A stretch of 47,500 nucleotides of DNA from positions 1-47,500 of the forward strand of contig CAMOUK010000009.1 of the NCBI GenBank assembly GCA_946626535.1, read 5' to 3'. The DNA is from an uncultured Caryophanales bacterium. GTDB lineage: Bacteria; Bacillota_I; Bacilli_A; Acholeplasmatales; Anaeroplasmataceae. Position numbers and translations under genes: made by a program. How positions within the stretch are numbered: position 1 is the stretch's first letter; each line of letters starts with the position of its first letter. The notes under the pieces were generated by a model. The model ran no database searches, was not told where the DNA came from, and saw only the letters and a list, made by a program, of their open reading frames with translations. Shown here in pieces: positions 1 to 7,581 of this stretch.

Positions 1-149
1 GTATGTATACTATGCAGGATAAATATGAATTAGTATGCATTATTAGAAAAAGATATATGGGTGTTGTATTAAAGATATTAAAACAATATCCTACAACCTT
101 CTGCTGTGTAACAAACGTATCAGAAGTTATTGGTAAATTTGAAAGATAA
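1..149 (+). CDS. YitT-family membrane protein, C-terminal end only (5' part outside window)
   Basis: An open frame enters from the left edge and stops with TAA at 147-149. The visible 48 residues, ending VIGKFER, fit the C-terminal cytoplasmic DUF2179 domain of YitT-type proteins. They show the alternating beta strand (ELVCIIRKRY), a helix (MGVVLKILKQYP), a second strand (TTFCCVTNV) and the final EV(I/L)G tail typical of that domain. The membrane part lies upstream and is not visible. The function of YitT proteins is not established. It is one of the few plus-strand genes here and ends at a strong hairpin terminator facing the minus-strand gene cluster. The family call rests on a short tail, so it is moderately sure. 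Confidence 0.6.
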   Translation, partial: MYTMQDKYELVCIIRKRYMGVVLKILKQYPTTFCCVTNVSEVIGKFER

Positions 150-155
150 AAAATA

Positions 156-177
156 GGTGCTACAAGCACCTTTTTTA
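156..177 (+). terminator. Bidirectional intrinsic terminator between convergent genes
   Basis: A five-pair GGTGC/GCACC stem with loop TACAA (156-170) is followed by six T on the plus strand and flanked by an A-run on the left, so it can end both the YitT-like gene and the Sel1-repeat gene arriving from the other strand. Confidence 0.75.
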
Positions 178-186
178 TTTTATAAA

Positions 187-1068
187 CTATTCACCTTTAA
201 CATCTTTAATGTAATAAGCTAAAGCTGATATTTTCTTATTTTCAACCATAGCTCTCATTAAGAATTCTTTTACCTCTTGATACCATTTATTTTCAAATTC
301 AATTGAAACGAATTTGCCATCCATATCACTATTAATCCAATATGTTTTAGTATCATATTTAAAGCTTACCCTACCTGGCTTTTTAAAATAATAGAATAAA
401 TCATATATATCCATTTTTGTCTTATCAAAATTGATACATTCATATATTCTATTTACGATATTTTCCATATTGTTAAATTCTCCAAAGAAGGCATTATAAA
501 CCAATCTTGACTTTACAAAGTCCTTAGCCTTAACAAGCTCATTATAGGCTTTTTTCTTTTGATTATCTTTAATCCAATATGATGATAACCTAATAACAAC
601 CTCAGGAAATACTGAATATACTAAATCAGTATTTTTTTCTTTTTCATAAAGTTCTTTTAGAATTTCTTTAGATTTTTCTAAATCCTTCTTTACACCCTTA
701 CCCTTATAATACATATCTGAAATTCTTAAAGTAGCTTCATCCTCACCAAGCTCAGAAGCTCTAGAGTAATATTCAAAGGCTTGATTATAATCAACCTCAC
801 CACATCTACCATAATAGTATATATATCCTAGCCCAACTAAAGCATATTTATCATTGGCCTCGGCTCCAAGTAGATAATACTTTAAAGCTAGATCAAATTT
901 TTTATTTTCATAGTAAAAGCCTCCAAGCTGAGTAGCATACTTTAAATCACCTGTTTTTTCAATAAGGTAATCTAATGCTTCTACAAATAAACTATCATCC
1001 TTCTCACTTGGATTTTTCTTTTCATAATATGAGTCAACAATTCTTTTAGATTCTTCAATCTTATCCAT
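187..1068 (-). CDS. Sel1-like (TPR-type) repeat protein
   Basis: A 293-residue cytosolic protein without signal peptide or membrane segment. Residues about 40-135 carry Sel1-like repeats (A-LGY-Y-G-GV-D--KA-EYY-KA-ELG pattern, for example YYYGRCGEVDYNQAFEYYSRA and MYYKGKGVKKDLEKS). These are helix pairs that normally serve as protein-protein scaffolds. The C-terminal 150 residues are not recognised. I start at the ATG at 1068, preceded by GGTGAG; an in-frame TTG six codons upstream (1086) is possible but has no better ribosome site. It has its own good promoter and stands alone between terminators, so its partner cannot be read from context. The role is unknown. Confidence 0.75.
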   Translation of the reverse strand: MDKIEESKRIVDSYYEKKNPSEKDDSLFVEALDYLIEKTGDLKYATQLGGFYYENKKFDLALKYYLLGAEANDKYALVGLGYIYYYGRCGEVDYNQAFEYYSRASELGEDEATLRISDMYYKGKGVKKDLEKSKEILKELYEKEKNTDLVYSVFPEVVIRLSSYWIKDNQKKKAYNELVKAKDFVKSRLVYNAFFGEFNNMENIVNRIYECINFDKTKMDIYDLFYYFKKPGRVSFKYDTKTYWINSDMDGKFVSIEFENKWYQEVKEFLMRAMVENKKISALAYYIKDVKGE

Positions 1069-1115
1069 CTTCTCACCACTATTCAAAAATATATAAAACG
1101 AATTACCTATTAAAA

Positions 1116-1144
1116 ATTATAACATTATATAAAAAATATGACAA
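1116..1144 (-). promoter_or_regulatory. Sigma-A-type promoter for the Sel1-repeat gene
   Basis: On the minus strand TTGTCA (1144-1139), a 17-nt spacer and TATAAT (1121-1116) precede the gene by about 48 nt. It starts directly behind the T-run of the asparaginase terminator. Confidence 0.65.
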
Positions 1145-1149
1145 TATAC

Positions 1150-1170
1150 AAAAAAGGCGCCATAGGCACC
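1150..1170 (-). terminator. Intrinsic terminator of the aspA-asparaginase unit
   Basis: Minus strand GGTGCC-TAT-GGCGCC (1170-1156; six pairs including one G-T wobble) followed by six T (1155-1150). Confidence 0.8.
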
Positions 1171-1185
1171 TATTTATATTTTTTA

Positions 1186-2178
1186 TTAATATGTGAAGAA
1201 CATATCTTGAATATCTTCTTTATCCTTTGTCTTAGTTAAAGCTAGTTTTAATAATATAGCTGCCTTTTGTGGTGATAAATTATCTGCCGCAATAGTATTA
1301 TCACAAAGTAAATTATCAGTTAATATAATACCACCATCAATACGTGAGCTTATAACAACCGGAATCTTTATAGTTTTAATAACATCTTTAAATTTTTGAC
1401 TAAATTCACCAGCTCCAGCACCGGCAATAACTAAGCCATCTACCGAATTAGATACATAACGAAGTAAGTTCTCATCAGCTCCAATATGATAATATAAAAT
1501 TGAAACCTTAGGCAATGACTTTAACTCAGAAACATCAAATTCAGTTTTAAAGGTATGAATTCTAGTAGGTGTTTCATATAGATGAACCTTTCCATCTCTT
1601 ATCATACCAATAGCGCTCATTTCTCCTGCTGAGATAGCATCTACACGATATGTAGATGTTTTTGTTACTGATCTTGCTGAAAAAATTCTATCTGAAAAAA
1701 CAACTAAAACACCATGTCCTTTTGCTTCCTTTGATGAAGCAACACATACTGACTCATATAAATTCATAGGTCCGTCCGCTGAAAATGATGAGGCAGGACG
1801 CATAGAGCCAGTTATTACAACTGGTTTATTTGTTTTAACTGTTAAATTTAAAAAATATGCAGTCTCTTCTAAGGTATCAGTTCCATGTGTAACTACAAAT
1901 CCTGATATTTCTGGATCACTTGCCATCTCATTAATAGTATTAGCTAAATCGAACCAAATCTCATCAGTCATATCATCTGAATTAACATTACATATTTGAA
2001 TTGCTTCTATTTCAGCAACATCCTCAATTTCTGGTATAGCACTAATTAAATCACTAACTGATAGTGAGCCTGGTTCATATCTAACTGATTTTCCGCGTTC
2101 TCCTATACCAGCAATAGTTCCTCCTGTTGCTAAAATAACGACCTTTTTACTTAAGACCTCTTCATTATCACTAGCCAT
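1186..2178 (-). CDS. ansB: L-asparaginase, type II-like
   Basis: Hydrolyses L-asparagine to L-aspartate and ammonia. The 330-residue protein has both asparaginase signatures: ATGGTIAG with the nucleophile Thr21, and HGTDTLEETAYFL with Thr100-Asp101. Tyr34 lines up with the E. coli AnsB active-site loop tyrosine, and VTKT supplies the catalytic lysine. The EETAYFL and SADGPMNL wording is that of type II enzymes, yet there is no signal peptide, so it is likely cytosolic. I start at the ATG at 2178 because AAAAAGGGGA lies just upstream; an in-frame start at 2211 would add 11 lysine-rich residues with no ribosome site. It lies 84 nt behind aspA, whose substrate it makes, and is probably co-transcribed through a weak terminator. 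Confidence 0.93.
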   Translation of the reverse strand: MASDNEEVLSKKVVILATGGTIAGIGERGKSVRYEPGSLSVSDLISAIPEIEDVAEIEAIQICNVNSDDMTDEIWFDLANTINEMASDPEISGFVVTHGTDTLEETAYFLNLTVKTNKPVVITGSMRPASSFSADGPMNLYESVCVASSKEAKGHGVLVVFSDRIFSARSVTKTSTYRVDAISAGEMSAIGMIRDGKVHLYETPTRIHTFKTEFDVSELKSLPKVSILYYHIGADENLLRYVSNSVDGLVIAGAGAGEFSQKFKDVIKTIKIPVVISSRIDGGIILTDNLLCDNTIAADNLSPQKAAILLKLALTKTKDKEDIQDMFFTY

Positions 2179-2243
2179 AATTTTCCCCTTTTTCTTCTTG
2201 TATGATAACATATATAATATATTTCTTTCAAGTAAGATTAAAA

Positions 2244-2261
2244 GTGGCTTAAAAAAGCCAC
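2244..2261 (-). terminator. Weak intrinsic terminator between aspA and asparaginase
   Basis: Minus strand GTGGCTT/AAGCCAC stem (2261-2255 with 2250-2244) followed by TTTTAATCTT. The T-run is broken, so partial read-through into the asparaginase gene is likely. Confidence 0.5.
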
Positions 2262-2262
2262 A

Positions 2263-3759
2263 TTATTTTAATACCTTATAATTAGATGCCTTAGCATAAT
2301 GACCAGGCTTCATCATATTTTCAATATTTAATATCTTATTTAATTCTTCTTCAGTTAAGATTTTTTCTTCTAAGATTAAATCTCTAACCTTTCTATTTTC
2401 CTTTAAAGCTCTCTTAGCTAAATCTGCAGATTTTTGATAGCCGATATATGGACTTAAGGCAGTAATAATACCTACGCTATTTTCAACTAATTGCTTACAT
2501 CTTTCCTTATTAGCTGTAATACCTATAATACAGTTATCAACAAATGTTCTTACCGCAAAGCCTAAGGTGTCTATAGATTGGAATAAATTATAAAAAATTA
2601 TAGGCTCAAAGGCATTAAGCTCCAATTGTCCAGCCTCTGCTGCTAAAGTAATAGTTGTATCATTACCTATAACATTAAATGCTACTTGGTTTACAACCTC
2701 AGGGATTACCGGATTAACCTTACCAGGCATAATTGATGAACCATTTTGCTTTGCAGGTAGATTAATTTCACCAAAGCCTGCAATAGGTCCTGATGACATT
2801 AATCTTAAATCATTTGCCATTTTAGATAATGTAATGGCAATTGATTTAACCTCACCAGATACCGCAACAAATGGATCTAGATTTTGAGTTGAGTCAATTA
2901 AGTCATTTGCTTGAACAAAATTCATTCCTGAAACCTGATTTAAAATTGGAACGATGTTTTTTAAATAAGCCTCATCTGCATTTATACCAGTACCAACGGC
3001 AGTTCCACCCATATTAACATAACGCATTTCCTCTACTGCCTTATCAACTCTATTTAAGCCTCTTAGTATCGCATCAGCATATGCCTTAAATTCTTGACCA
3101 AGGGTAATAGGTACCGCATCCTGCATCTGAGTTCTTGCCATTTTAATGACATCCTTAAATTCATCAGACTTATCAAGTAAGGCTTGATATAATCTTACCA
3201 ATTCTTTCTTTAAATTAACTAAAAGTCTAATTGTAGTCATTTTACCTGCAGTAGGTATAACGTCGTTTGTTGATTGACCTAGATTAACGTGATCTAGTGA
3301 ATTAACAACACTATAATCACCCTTCTTACCATTTAATAACTCAATAGCTCTATTAGCTATAACCTCATTAGCGTTCATATTAAGTGATGTACCAGCACCA
3401 CCTTGAATAGGATCTACAATAAAATCGTTTCTAAATTTACCCTCTAATATTTCATCACAAGCCTTCTTAATAGCTTCAGCGATATTATAATCTAAAATAC
3501 CAACTGATTCATTTGTTATAGCACAGGCCTTTTTAATATAGGCTAAGCTATTAACAATCTCAGGATGCATATTTAAGCCTGTAATATGGAAATTTTCTAC
3601 AGCACGTAGTGTTTGAATTCCATAATATACATCGATAGGGACTTCCTTCTCACCTATAGAATCCTTTTCAATTCTATAGCCTTTTTTAATCTCTTTCTCA
3701 TTAATTATTGATTTACCAGCACTTTGTCCAACAGTGCTTTTGAAATTATTATTTCCCAT
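2263..3759 (-). CDS. aspA: Aspartate ammonia-lyase (aspartase)
   Basis: Deaminates L-aspartate to fumarate and ammonia in the cytosol. The 498-residue sequence follows the fumarase/aspartase superfamily: the QTLRAVENF region, DPIQGGAGTSLNMNANEV, HVNLGQSTNDVIPT, and the signature loop GSSIMPGKVNPV with the catalytic serine. The N-terminus is about 25 residues longer than in Bacillus aspartase, where the conserved YRIEKD begins near residue 5. The start at 3759 has AGAGG in front of it, so I keep it, but a later start cannot be excluded. With the downstream asparaginase it forms an asparagine-to-fumarate route. An extended -10 promoter lies upstream and no regulator is adjacent. Confidence 0.95.
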   Translation of the reverse strand: MGNNNFKSTVGQSAGKSIINEKEIKKGYRIEKDSIGEKEVPIDVYYGIQTLRAVENFHITGLNMHPEIVNSLAYIKKACAITNESVGILDYNIAEAIKKACDEILEGKFRNDFIVDPIQGGAGTSLNMNANEVIANRAIELLNGKKGDYSVVNSLDHVNLGQSTNDVIPTAGKMTTIRLLVNLKKELVRLYQALLDKSDEFKDVIKMARTQMQDAVPITLGQEFKAYADAILRGLNRVDKAVEEMRYVNMGGTAVGTGINADEAYLKNIVPILNQVSGMNFVQANDLIDSTQNLDPFVAVSGEVKSIAITLSKMANDLRLMSSGPIAGFGEINLPAKQNGSSIMPGKVNPVIPEVVNQVAFNVIGNDTTITLAAEAGQLELNAFEPIIFYNLFQSIDTLGFAVRTFVDNCIIGITANKERCKQLVENSVGIITALSPYIGYQKSADLAKRALKENRKVRDLILEEKILTEEELNKILNIENMMKPGHYAKASNYKVLK

Positions 3760-3809
3760 AAATTGCCTCTATAAATATTAATTTGTATTTCGTTTTACTA
3801 CCGAAAATA

Positions 3810-3838
3810 ATTATAGCACAACCATTTATACATTTTAA
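3810..3838 (-). promoter_or_regulatory. Extended -10 promoter for aspA
   Basis: Minus strand TGCTATAAT (extended -10, hexamer 3815-3810) with a poor TTAAAA -35 at 3838-3833 and a 17-nt spacer. The start of transcription would be near 3803, leaving a leader of about 45 nt. Confidence 0.55.
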
Positions 3839-3896
3839 CTATTTTTGTACAAAAAAATCATTTTGTATATGCATCAAAAACACTTGTTCATTTCAT

Positions 3897-3923
3897 AAAA
3901 AAACTAAGCGATTTTCGCTTAGT
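3897..3923 (-). terminator. Intrinsic terminator after mnmE
   Basis: Minus strand ACTAAGCGA/TCGCTTAGT, nine pairs with a 3-nt loop, followed by seven T. It lies 15 nt past the mnmE stop. Confidence 0.85.
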
Positions 3924-3937
3924 TCTAAATCATTTTA

Positions 3938-5278
3938 TTATTTTCCTAAACAGAATTTAGTAAATAAGGCATCCATCAATTCTTCTGGATAAGCTTCTCC
4001 TGTAATTTCACCTAAATTATCAAATGCTTCCTTTATATCTATTTCAATAAGTGAAATATCAACTAAATTATTAATTGATTCATAGGCACTATTTAAGGCA
4101 ACAAGCGCCTTATTCATCAAATTAACCTGTCTATTATTATTTAAATATTTATCAGAATCAACATCTAGTTCTAAAACATTAGTAATCTCATATATTTTTT
4201 TAATTAAGGCTTCAATACCCTTATTTTGAGTAGTTGATATTAGTACTGCATCATCCATATTCCAGCATGAATTTAAATCAATCTTATTAGCTATAATAAT
4301 TCTTTTCTTATTTTCTGTAAGCTTTAATAATCCATAATCTAAATCTTCTAATTCTTTAGATGAATCTAATACTAATAAAATTAAATCAGCCTCTTCTATA
4401 GCCTTTTTACTACGCTTTATACCTATTTCCTCAACATAGTCACTACTTTGTCTAATACCGGCTGTATCGACCAAATTTAAGGTAATATTGCCAATATTTA
4501 GGCTTCCTTCAACTAAATCTCTAGTTGTACCTTCAATATTTGAAACGATAGCCTTATCCTCATCAAGAAGCATATTAAGTAGACTTGATTTACCTACATT
4601 AGGCTTACCAATAATAGCTGTTTTAATACCTGAAATTAAAATGGTAGAAATTTTAGAATTTTCTAATATTTCATTCATTTCATTTATTAGCTTTTCAACC
4701 ATTGGCTTTAAGATATTATGAGTCATATCGATGGCATCCTCATATTCAGGATAATCGATATTAACCTCTATTTTGGCTAATATATCTAATATCTCATTTC
4801 TAAATGAGGTAATCATATTTTTAGTTTTACTTCTAAGTGAATTAGTAGATGACTTTAAAGCTAATCTATTATTAGCCGAAATAATATCCATAATAGATTC
4901 AGCCTCTGTTAAATCTAATCTCTTATTTAAAAAGGCTCTCTTAGAAAATTCTCCTCTTTCAGCTAATCTAAAACCATTTGAAAGTAATGTTTGTAAAACT
5001 AAATTAGTTACATAAACTCCACCATGACAATTAATTTCTACACAGTTTTCGCCATCAAATGAATTTGGTGCCTTATAAATATTACATAAAACCTCATCGA
5101 TTACTTCATCCTTATCCATAATATAACCATAATGAATAGTATGAGATTTACAATTATTTAGATTTTTACCCTTAAAAATATTATTTACTAATTCTATCGC
5201 ATTAGGTCCGCTACATCTAATAATAGATATAGCACCAACACCATAGGCTGTAGCGATAGCACAAATATTATCCATCAT
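3938..5278 (-). CDS. mnmE: tRNA uridine-5-carboxymethylaminomethyl modification GTPase MnmE
   Basis: Works with MnmG to modify U34 of tRNAs that read split codon boxes. The 446-residue protein has the N-terminal tetrahydrofolate-binding domain (GRGEFS/KRAFLNKRLDL region), a helical domain, and an inserted Ras-like G domain with GKPNVGKSS near residues 224-232, DTAGIR and NKID. It ends in FCLGK, the invariant C-terminal CxGK motif. I start at the ATG at 5278 because GGGTGA sits five nt before it; the frame opens at a GTG three codons earlier. No mnmG or yidC neighbour is visible. It follows the Ig-like surface gene by 43 nt and may be co-transcribed with it, which is an unusual pairing. Confidence 0.96.
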   Translation of the reverse strand: MMDNICAIATAYGVGAISIIRCSGPNAIELVNNIFKGKNLNNCKSHTIHYGYIMDKDEVIDEVLCNIYKAPNSFDGENCVEINCHGGVYVTNLVLQTLLSNGFRLAERGEFSKRAFLNKRLDLTEAESIMDIISANNRLALKSSTNSLRSKTKNMITSFRNEILDILAKIEVNIDYPEYEDAIDMTHNILKPMVEKLINEMNEILENSKISTILISGIKTAIIGKPNVGKSSLLNMLLDEDKAIVSNIEGTTRDLVEGSLNIGNITLNLVDTAGIRQSSDYVEEIGIKRSKKAIEEADLILLVLDSSKELEDLDYGLLKLTENKKRIIIANKIDLNSCWNMDDAVLISTTQNKGIEALIKKIYEITNVLELDVDSDKYLNNNRQVNLMNKALVALNSAYESINNLVDISLIEIDIKEAFDNLGEITGEAYPEELMDALFTKFCLGK

Positions 5279-5321
5279 ATAAATCACCCATAGTAATTAT
5301 ACAATAGATGATATTTATTTT

Positions 5322-7031
5322 CTAATGTTTCTTTTTATATATAATTACACCTAATGTAGCTAAAATAATAATTACACCAACACTAATACCTAAAACAATA
5401 TAATAGGTATTATTATTCTTTCCTTTTACAGGTATAGCATAAAAATCATCATCTATTTTACTTGATGTATTATTTCTATCTACAAATTTAATAATATCAT
5501 AGAAAACCTCTCCATCTGAAATTACCTCTAACTCATATTCGCCCTCTGGATTTAAAGTAGAAAAATATAATGAATTTATAATTGTATTTTCCATAGATGT
5601 AATTTGACCACTAGATTTTAATATATTTAGTATTTGTTCTCTTGTAACATTTTCTCCCTTATTTAATAAAACAGTATATGTAGGAGCTTTAATTTCTGGC
5701 CCGATATTATCTACAACATAAATAGAAATCATATCTGAGTTCTCATTACCTGCCTCATCTTCAAAATGTACCTCAAATTGATATTCACCTTGTTTATGTG
5801 GAGTTTCAAAATATCCATCTACATCAAAAATATCAAATACTGTAATCACTCCATCCACATCATCATAAATGTGAATATGGCTTTTAATTTCAGCCTCTGT
5901 CATCTCAATATCAGCAGGAATATATAAAGCCTCATATGTTATAGTTGGAGGAATTTCATCCTTTACATTTATAGTAATACTACCTTCCTTTTTATTACCT
6001 GCCTCATCCTTTACTATTACACTAAAATCATAATCTCCAGACTTCATATAATTATTAGTATAGTCATCCTTAACAATCTCAAAGCTTACACTACTATATT
6101 CATCATAAGCATTAAAAAAGCTAAATATTTCTTCTTTTGATAGTAATGTATTAGCACTTGCAGGCATAGTTCCACTACCTAAAATTACTGGGGCTGTAAC
6201 ATCAGCAGAAATAACCTTACAGCTTTGATAGGTAATATTACCATTATCATCCCAAGCCTTTATTTTCATATTATAAGTTCCAGGTGTTACATAATTATCA
6301 CTAATAATATATTCACTATCAATAATTTCTATATTTGATTCATGTATTACTCCACATATATTATCGCTTACATCAAGGGATGAAATAATATCTCTTTCGG
6401 TAAGTGGATTACATGAATCAACAATAAAATATAAGTCCTGATTATTATAGTTTTCATTTTCAAAAACCTTATAACCCAAAAGAAAAGTTTGGACAAACTT
6501 ACCAAATCTTGTCTCAGCTGAAGGAGAATTAGAAAAATCATATGTGCATGAATAATGATTATCGCTTTTTGGCAGCTTAAATAATTTATTCTTTGAGCCA
6601 GCATAATAATTTAGATCTATAGGCTCGTTTAAAGTAGCCTTTAATAAATTATTACTTTGAGCTACTGCCTCATAAAGTAATTTATCTTCAACATAATAAT
6701 CAATCTTTTTAGCTTTGCCATCTGATGTAAAAATTTGACAATAAAAATCAACATCACTTAAGCCATCTACACTTACATATTTTCCTTCATATTCAAGGGT
6801 TGATGAGCAGTTAAGCTCATTAAGCACATAATTTATATCATCAAGCAAGGTATTTGATATAGCATCTCTTCCAATTACATAATCAAATTCAGCACACCAA
6901 TGGCAAGGATAATATCCCCCATATTGCCCATAAAAGCCCTGATCTCCTACTGGAGTTATACTAGCATTTGTATCAACTCCTACAAATAAAATAAATAAAA
7001 AGCCAATAAAAAGCCGAATACGTTTTTTCAC
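5322..7031 (-). CDS. Secreted Ig-like repeat surface protein with C-terminal membrane anchor
   Basis: A 569-residue exported protein. It has a signal peptide (lysine start, hydrophobic core about 6-20, NAS near residue 23), then an unassigned region to about residue 205 with several cysteines. Beta-sandwich repeats follow to about residue 500, in which Y-F-V-V-KDEAGN, FEDEAGNENSD and KAWDDNGN recur. Such repeats resemble bacterial Ig-like/DUF5011 modules. The C-terminus has one membrane helix (about 543-563) and a KKKH tail, so the bulk faces outside and is held by the helix, with no LPXTG. The start is a GTG with AAGGAGG eight nt upstream. The ligand or role is unknown. A second protein of the same design is at 20819-22264. 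A cre-like site overlaps its promoter. Confidence 0.8.
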   Translation of the reverse strand: MKKRIRLFIGFLFILFVGVDTNASITPVGDQGFYGQYGGYYPCHWCAEFDYVIGRDAISNTLLDDINYVLNELNCSSTLEYEGKYVSVDGLSDVDFYCQIFTSDGKAKKIDYYVEDKLLYEAVAQSNNLLKATLNEPIDLNYYAGSKNKLFKLPKSDNHYSCTYDFSNSPSAETRFGKFVQTFLLGYKVFENENYNNQDLYFIVDSCNPLTERDIISSLDVSDNICGVIHESNIEIIDSEYIISDNYVTPGTYNMKIKAWDDNGNITYQSCKVISADVTAPVILGSGTMPASANTLLSKEEIFSFFNAYDEYSSVSFEIVKDDYTNNYMKSGDYDFSVIVKDEAGNKKEGSITINVKDEIPPTITYEALYIPADIEMTEAEIKSHIHIYDDVDGVITVFDIFDVDGYFETPHKQGEYQFEVHFEDEAGNENSDMISIYVVDNIGPEIKAPTYTVLLNKGENVTREQILNILKSSGQITSMENTIINSLYFSTLNPEGEYELEVISDGEVFYDIIKFVDRNNTSSKIDDDFYAIPVKGKNNNTYYIVLGISVGVIIILATLGVIIYKKKH

Positions 7032-7101
7032 ATTATAGTCCTCCTTAAATTTTTAGTATTCATAAAATAATAGAGAACTTTTTTAAATATTTTTGAACAG
7101 C

Positions 7102-7130
7102 ATTATAGGAAAACGTTTTCAAATAATAAA
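7102..7130 (-). promoter_or_regulatory. Promoter of the surface-protein gene
   Basis: Minus strand TATAAT at 7107-7102, with TTTATT as a weak -35 at 7130-7125 and a 17-nt spacer. The -35 lies in the T-rich tail of the preceding terminator. Confidence 0.5.
7108..7121 (-). promoter_or_regulatory. cre-like operator (CcpA catabolite control)
   Basis: Minus strand TGAAAACGTTTTCC matches the catabolite-responsive element consensus TGWAANCGNTNWCA at 13 of 14 positions and contains the 12-base palindrome GAAAACGTTTTC. It lies between the -35 and -10 elements, a position expected for repression when good sugars are present. Confidence 0.6.
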
Positions 7131-7157
7131 AAAATAAAATCTTAGGATAATCCTAAG
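7127..7157 (-). terminator. Intrinsic terminator after the SecB-like gene
   Basis: Minus strand CTTAGGA-TTA-TCCTAAG (7157-7141) followed by a T-rich stretch (ATTTTATTTTTTTATT). It closes the eight-gene operon that begins at 12348. Confidence 0.75.
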
Positions 7158-7160
7158 ATC

Positions 7161-7574
7161 TTAATTAATTATTTCTCCTGTCGTAAAATCCTTATCCTGG
7201 CCAAATAATTTATCAGATGGCACAATTGGAATCATAACTGGTGGAAGCATTGCGGCTGCCGTAACACCTGATACTGCTGCCCTCAAATAAGGAAACATTA
7301 TATCAATTGCTTTAACATTTAAAAATGTATTAATTTCAAAATCTGTAGCCTCAAATATTTCAAATGTTCCAACCATTGTCATATGCATATCAAAAGGGAA
7401 GATAGTCTTTTCATCATTTTTAATATCAAATATTAATTTGACTAAATATAAATTATTATTTACCTTTTCTATCTCCTTTTTATATTTAGGAGTAATATTA
7501 AATTTATTTGTATTTTGCTTAATTTGTTTTAAGCTAATCTCTTCTGTTGTTATACCAAAATTTCCTAATTTCAT
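7161..7574 (-). CDS. SecB-like export chaperone
   Basis: A 137-residue soluble protein. The C-terminal half matches the SecB fold core: two strands (LYLVKLIFDIKN, FPFDMHMTMVGTFEI), then the helix segment FPYLRAAVSGVTAAAMLPP followed by PIVP. It resembles the YPYLR-L-S--T---G-PP-LLPP pattern of SecB. SecB proteins bind unfolded precursor proteins as tetramers and pass them to SecA. Classical SecB is a Gram-negative protein; Gram-positives have only scattered SecB-like members. The start at 7574 has AGGTAGG upstream. It follows the M3-type lipoprotein by 7 nt and ends the operon, so exported products of this operon are natural clients. No toxin-antitoxin genes adjoin, which argues against a TA-chaperone role. 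The family is fairly sure, the function inferred. Confidence 0.65.
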   Translation of the reverse strand: MKLGNFGITTEEISLKQIKQNTNKFNITPKYKKEIEKVNNNLYLVKLIFDIKNDEKTIFPFDMHMTMVGTFEIFEATDFEINTFLNVKAIDIMFPYLRAAVSGVTAAAMLPPVMIPIVPSDKLFGQDKDFTTGEIIN

Positions 7575-7581
7575 AATCTAC

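Noticed and set aside
187..1068. Sel1-repeat protein as a secreted effector
   Set aside because: There is no signal peptide and no secretion-system gene nearby.
3783..3992. Plus-strand open frame opposite the aspA/mnmE gap
   Set aside because: It covers the aspA promoter and the mnmE terminator, has no ribosome site and no protein-like composition.
7161..7574. SecB-like gene as chaperone of a toxin-antitoxin-chaperone module
   Set aside because: Neither neighbour looks like a toxin or antitoxin; they are a terminator with a surface gene and an M3 peptidase.
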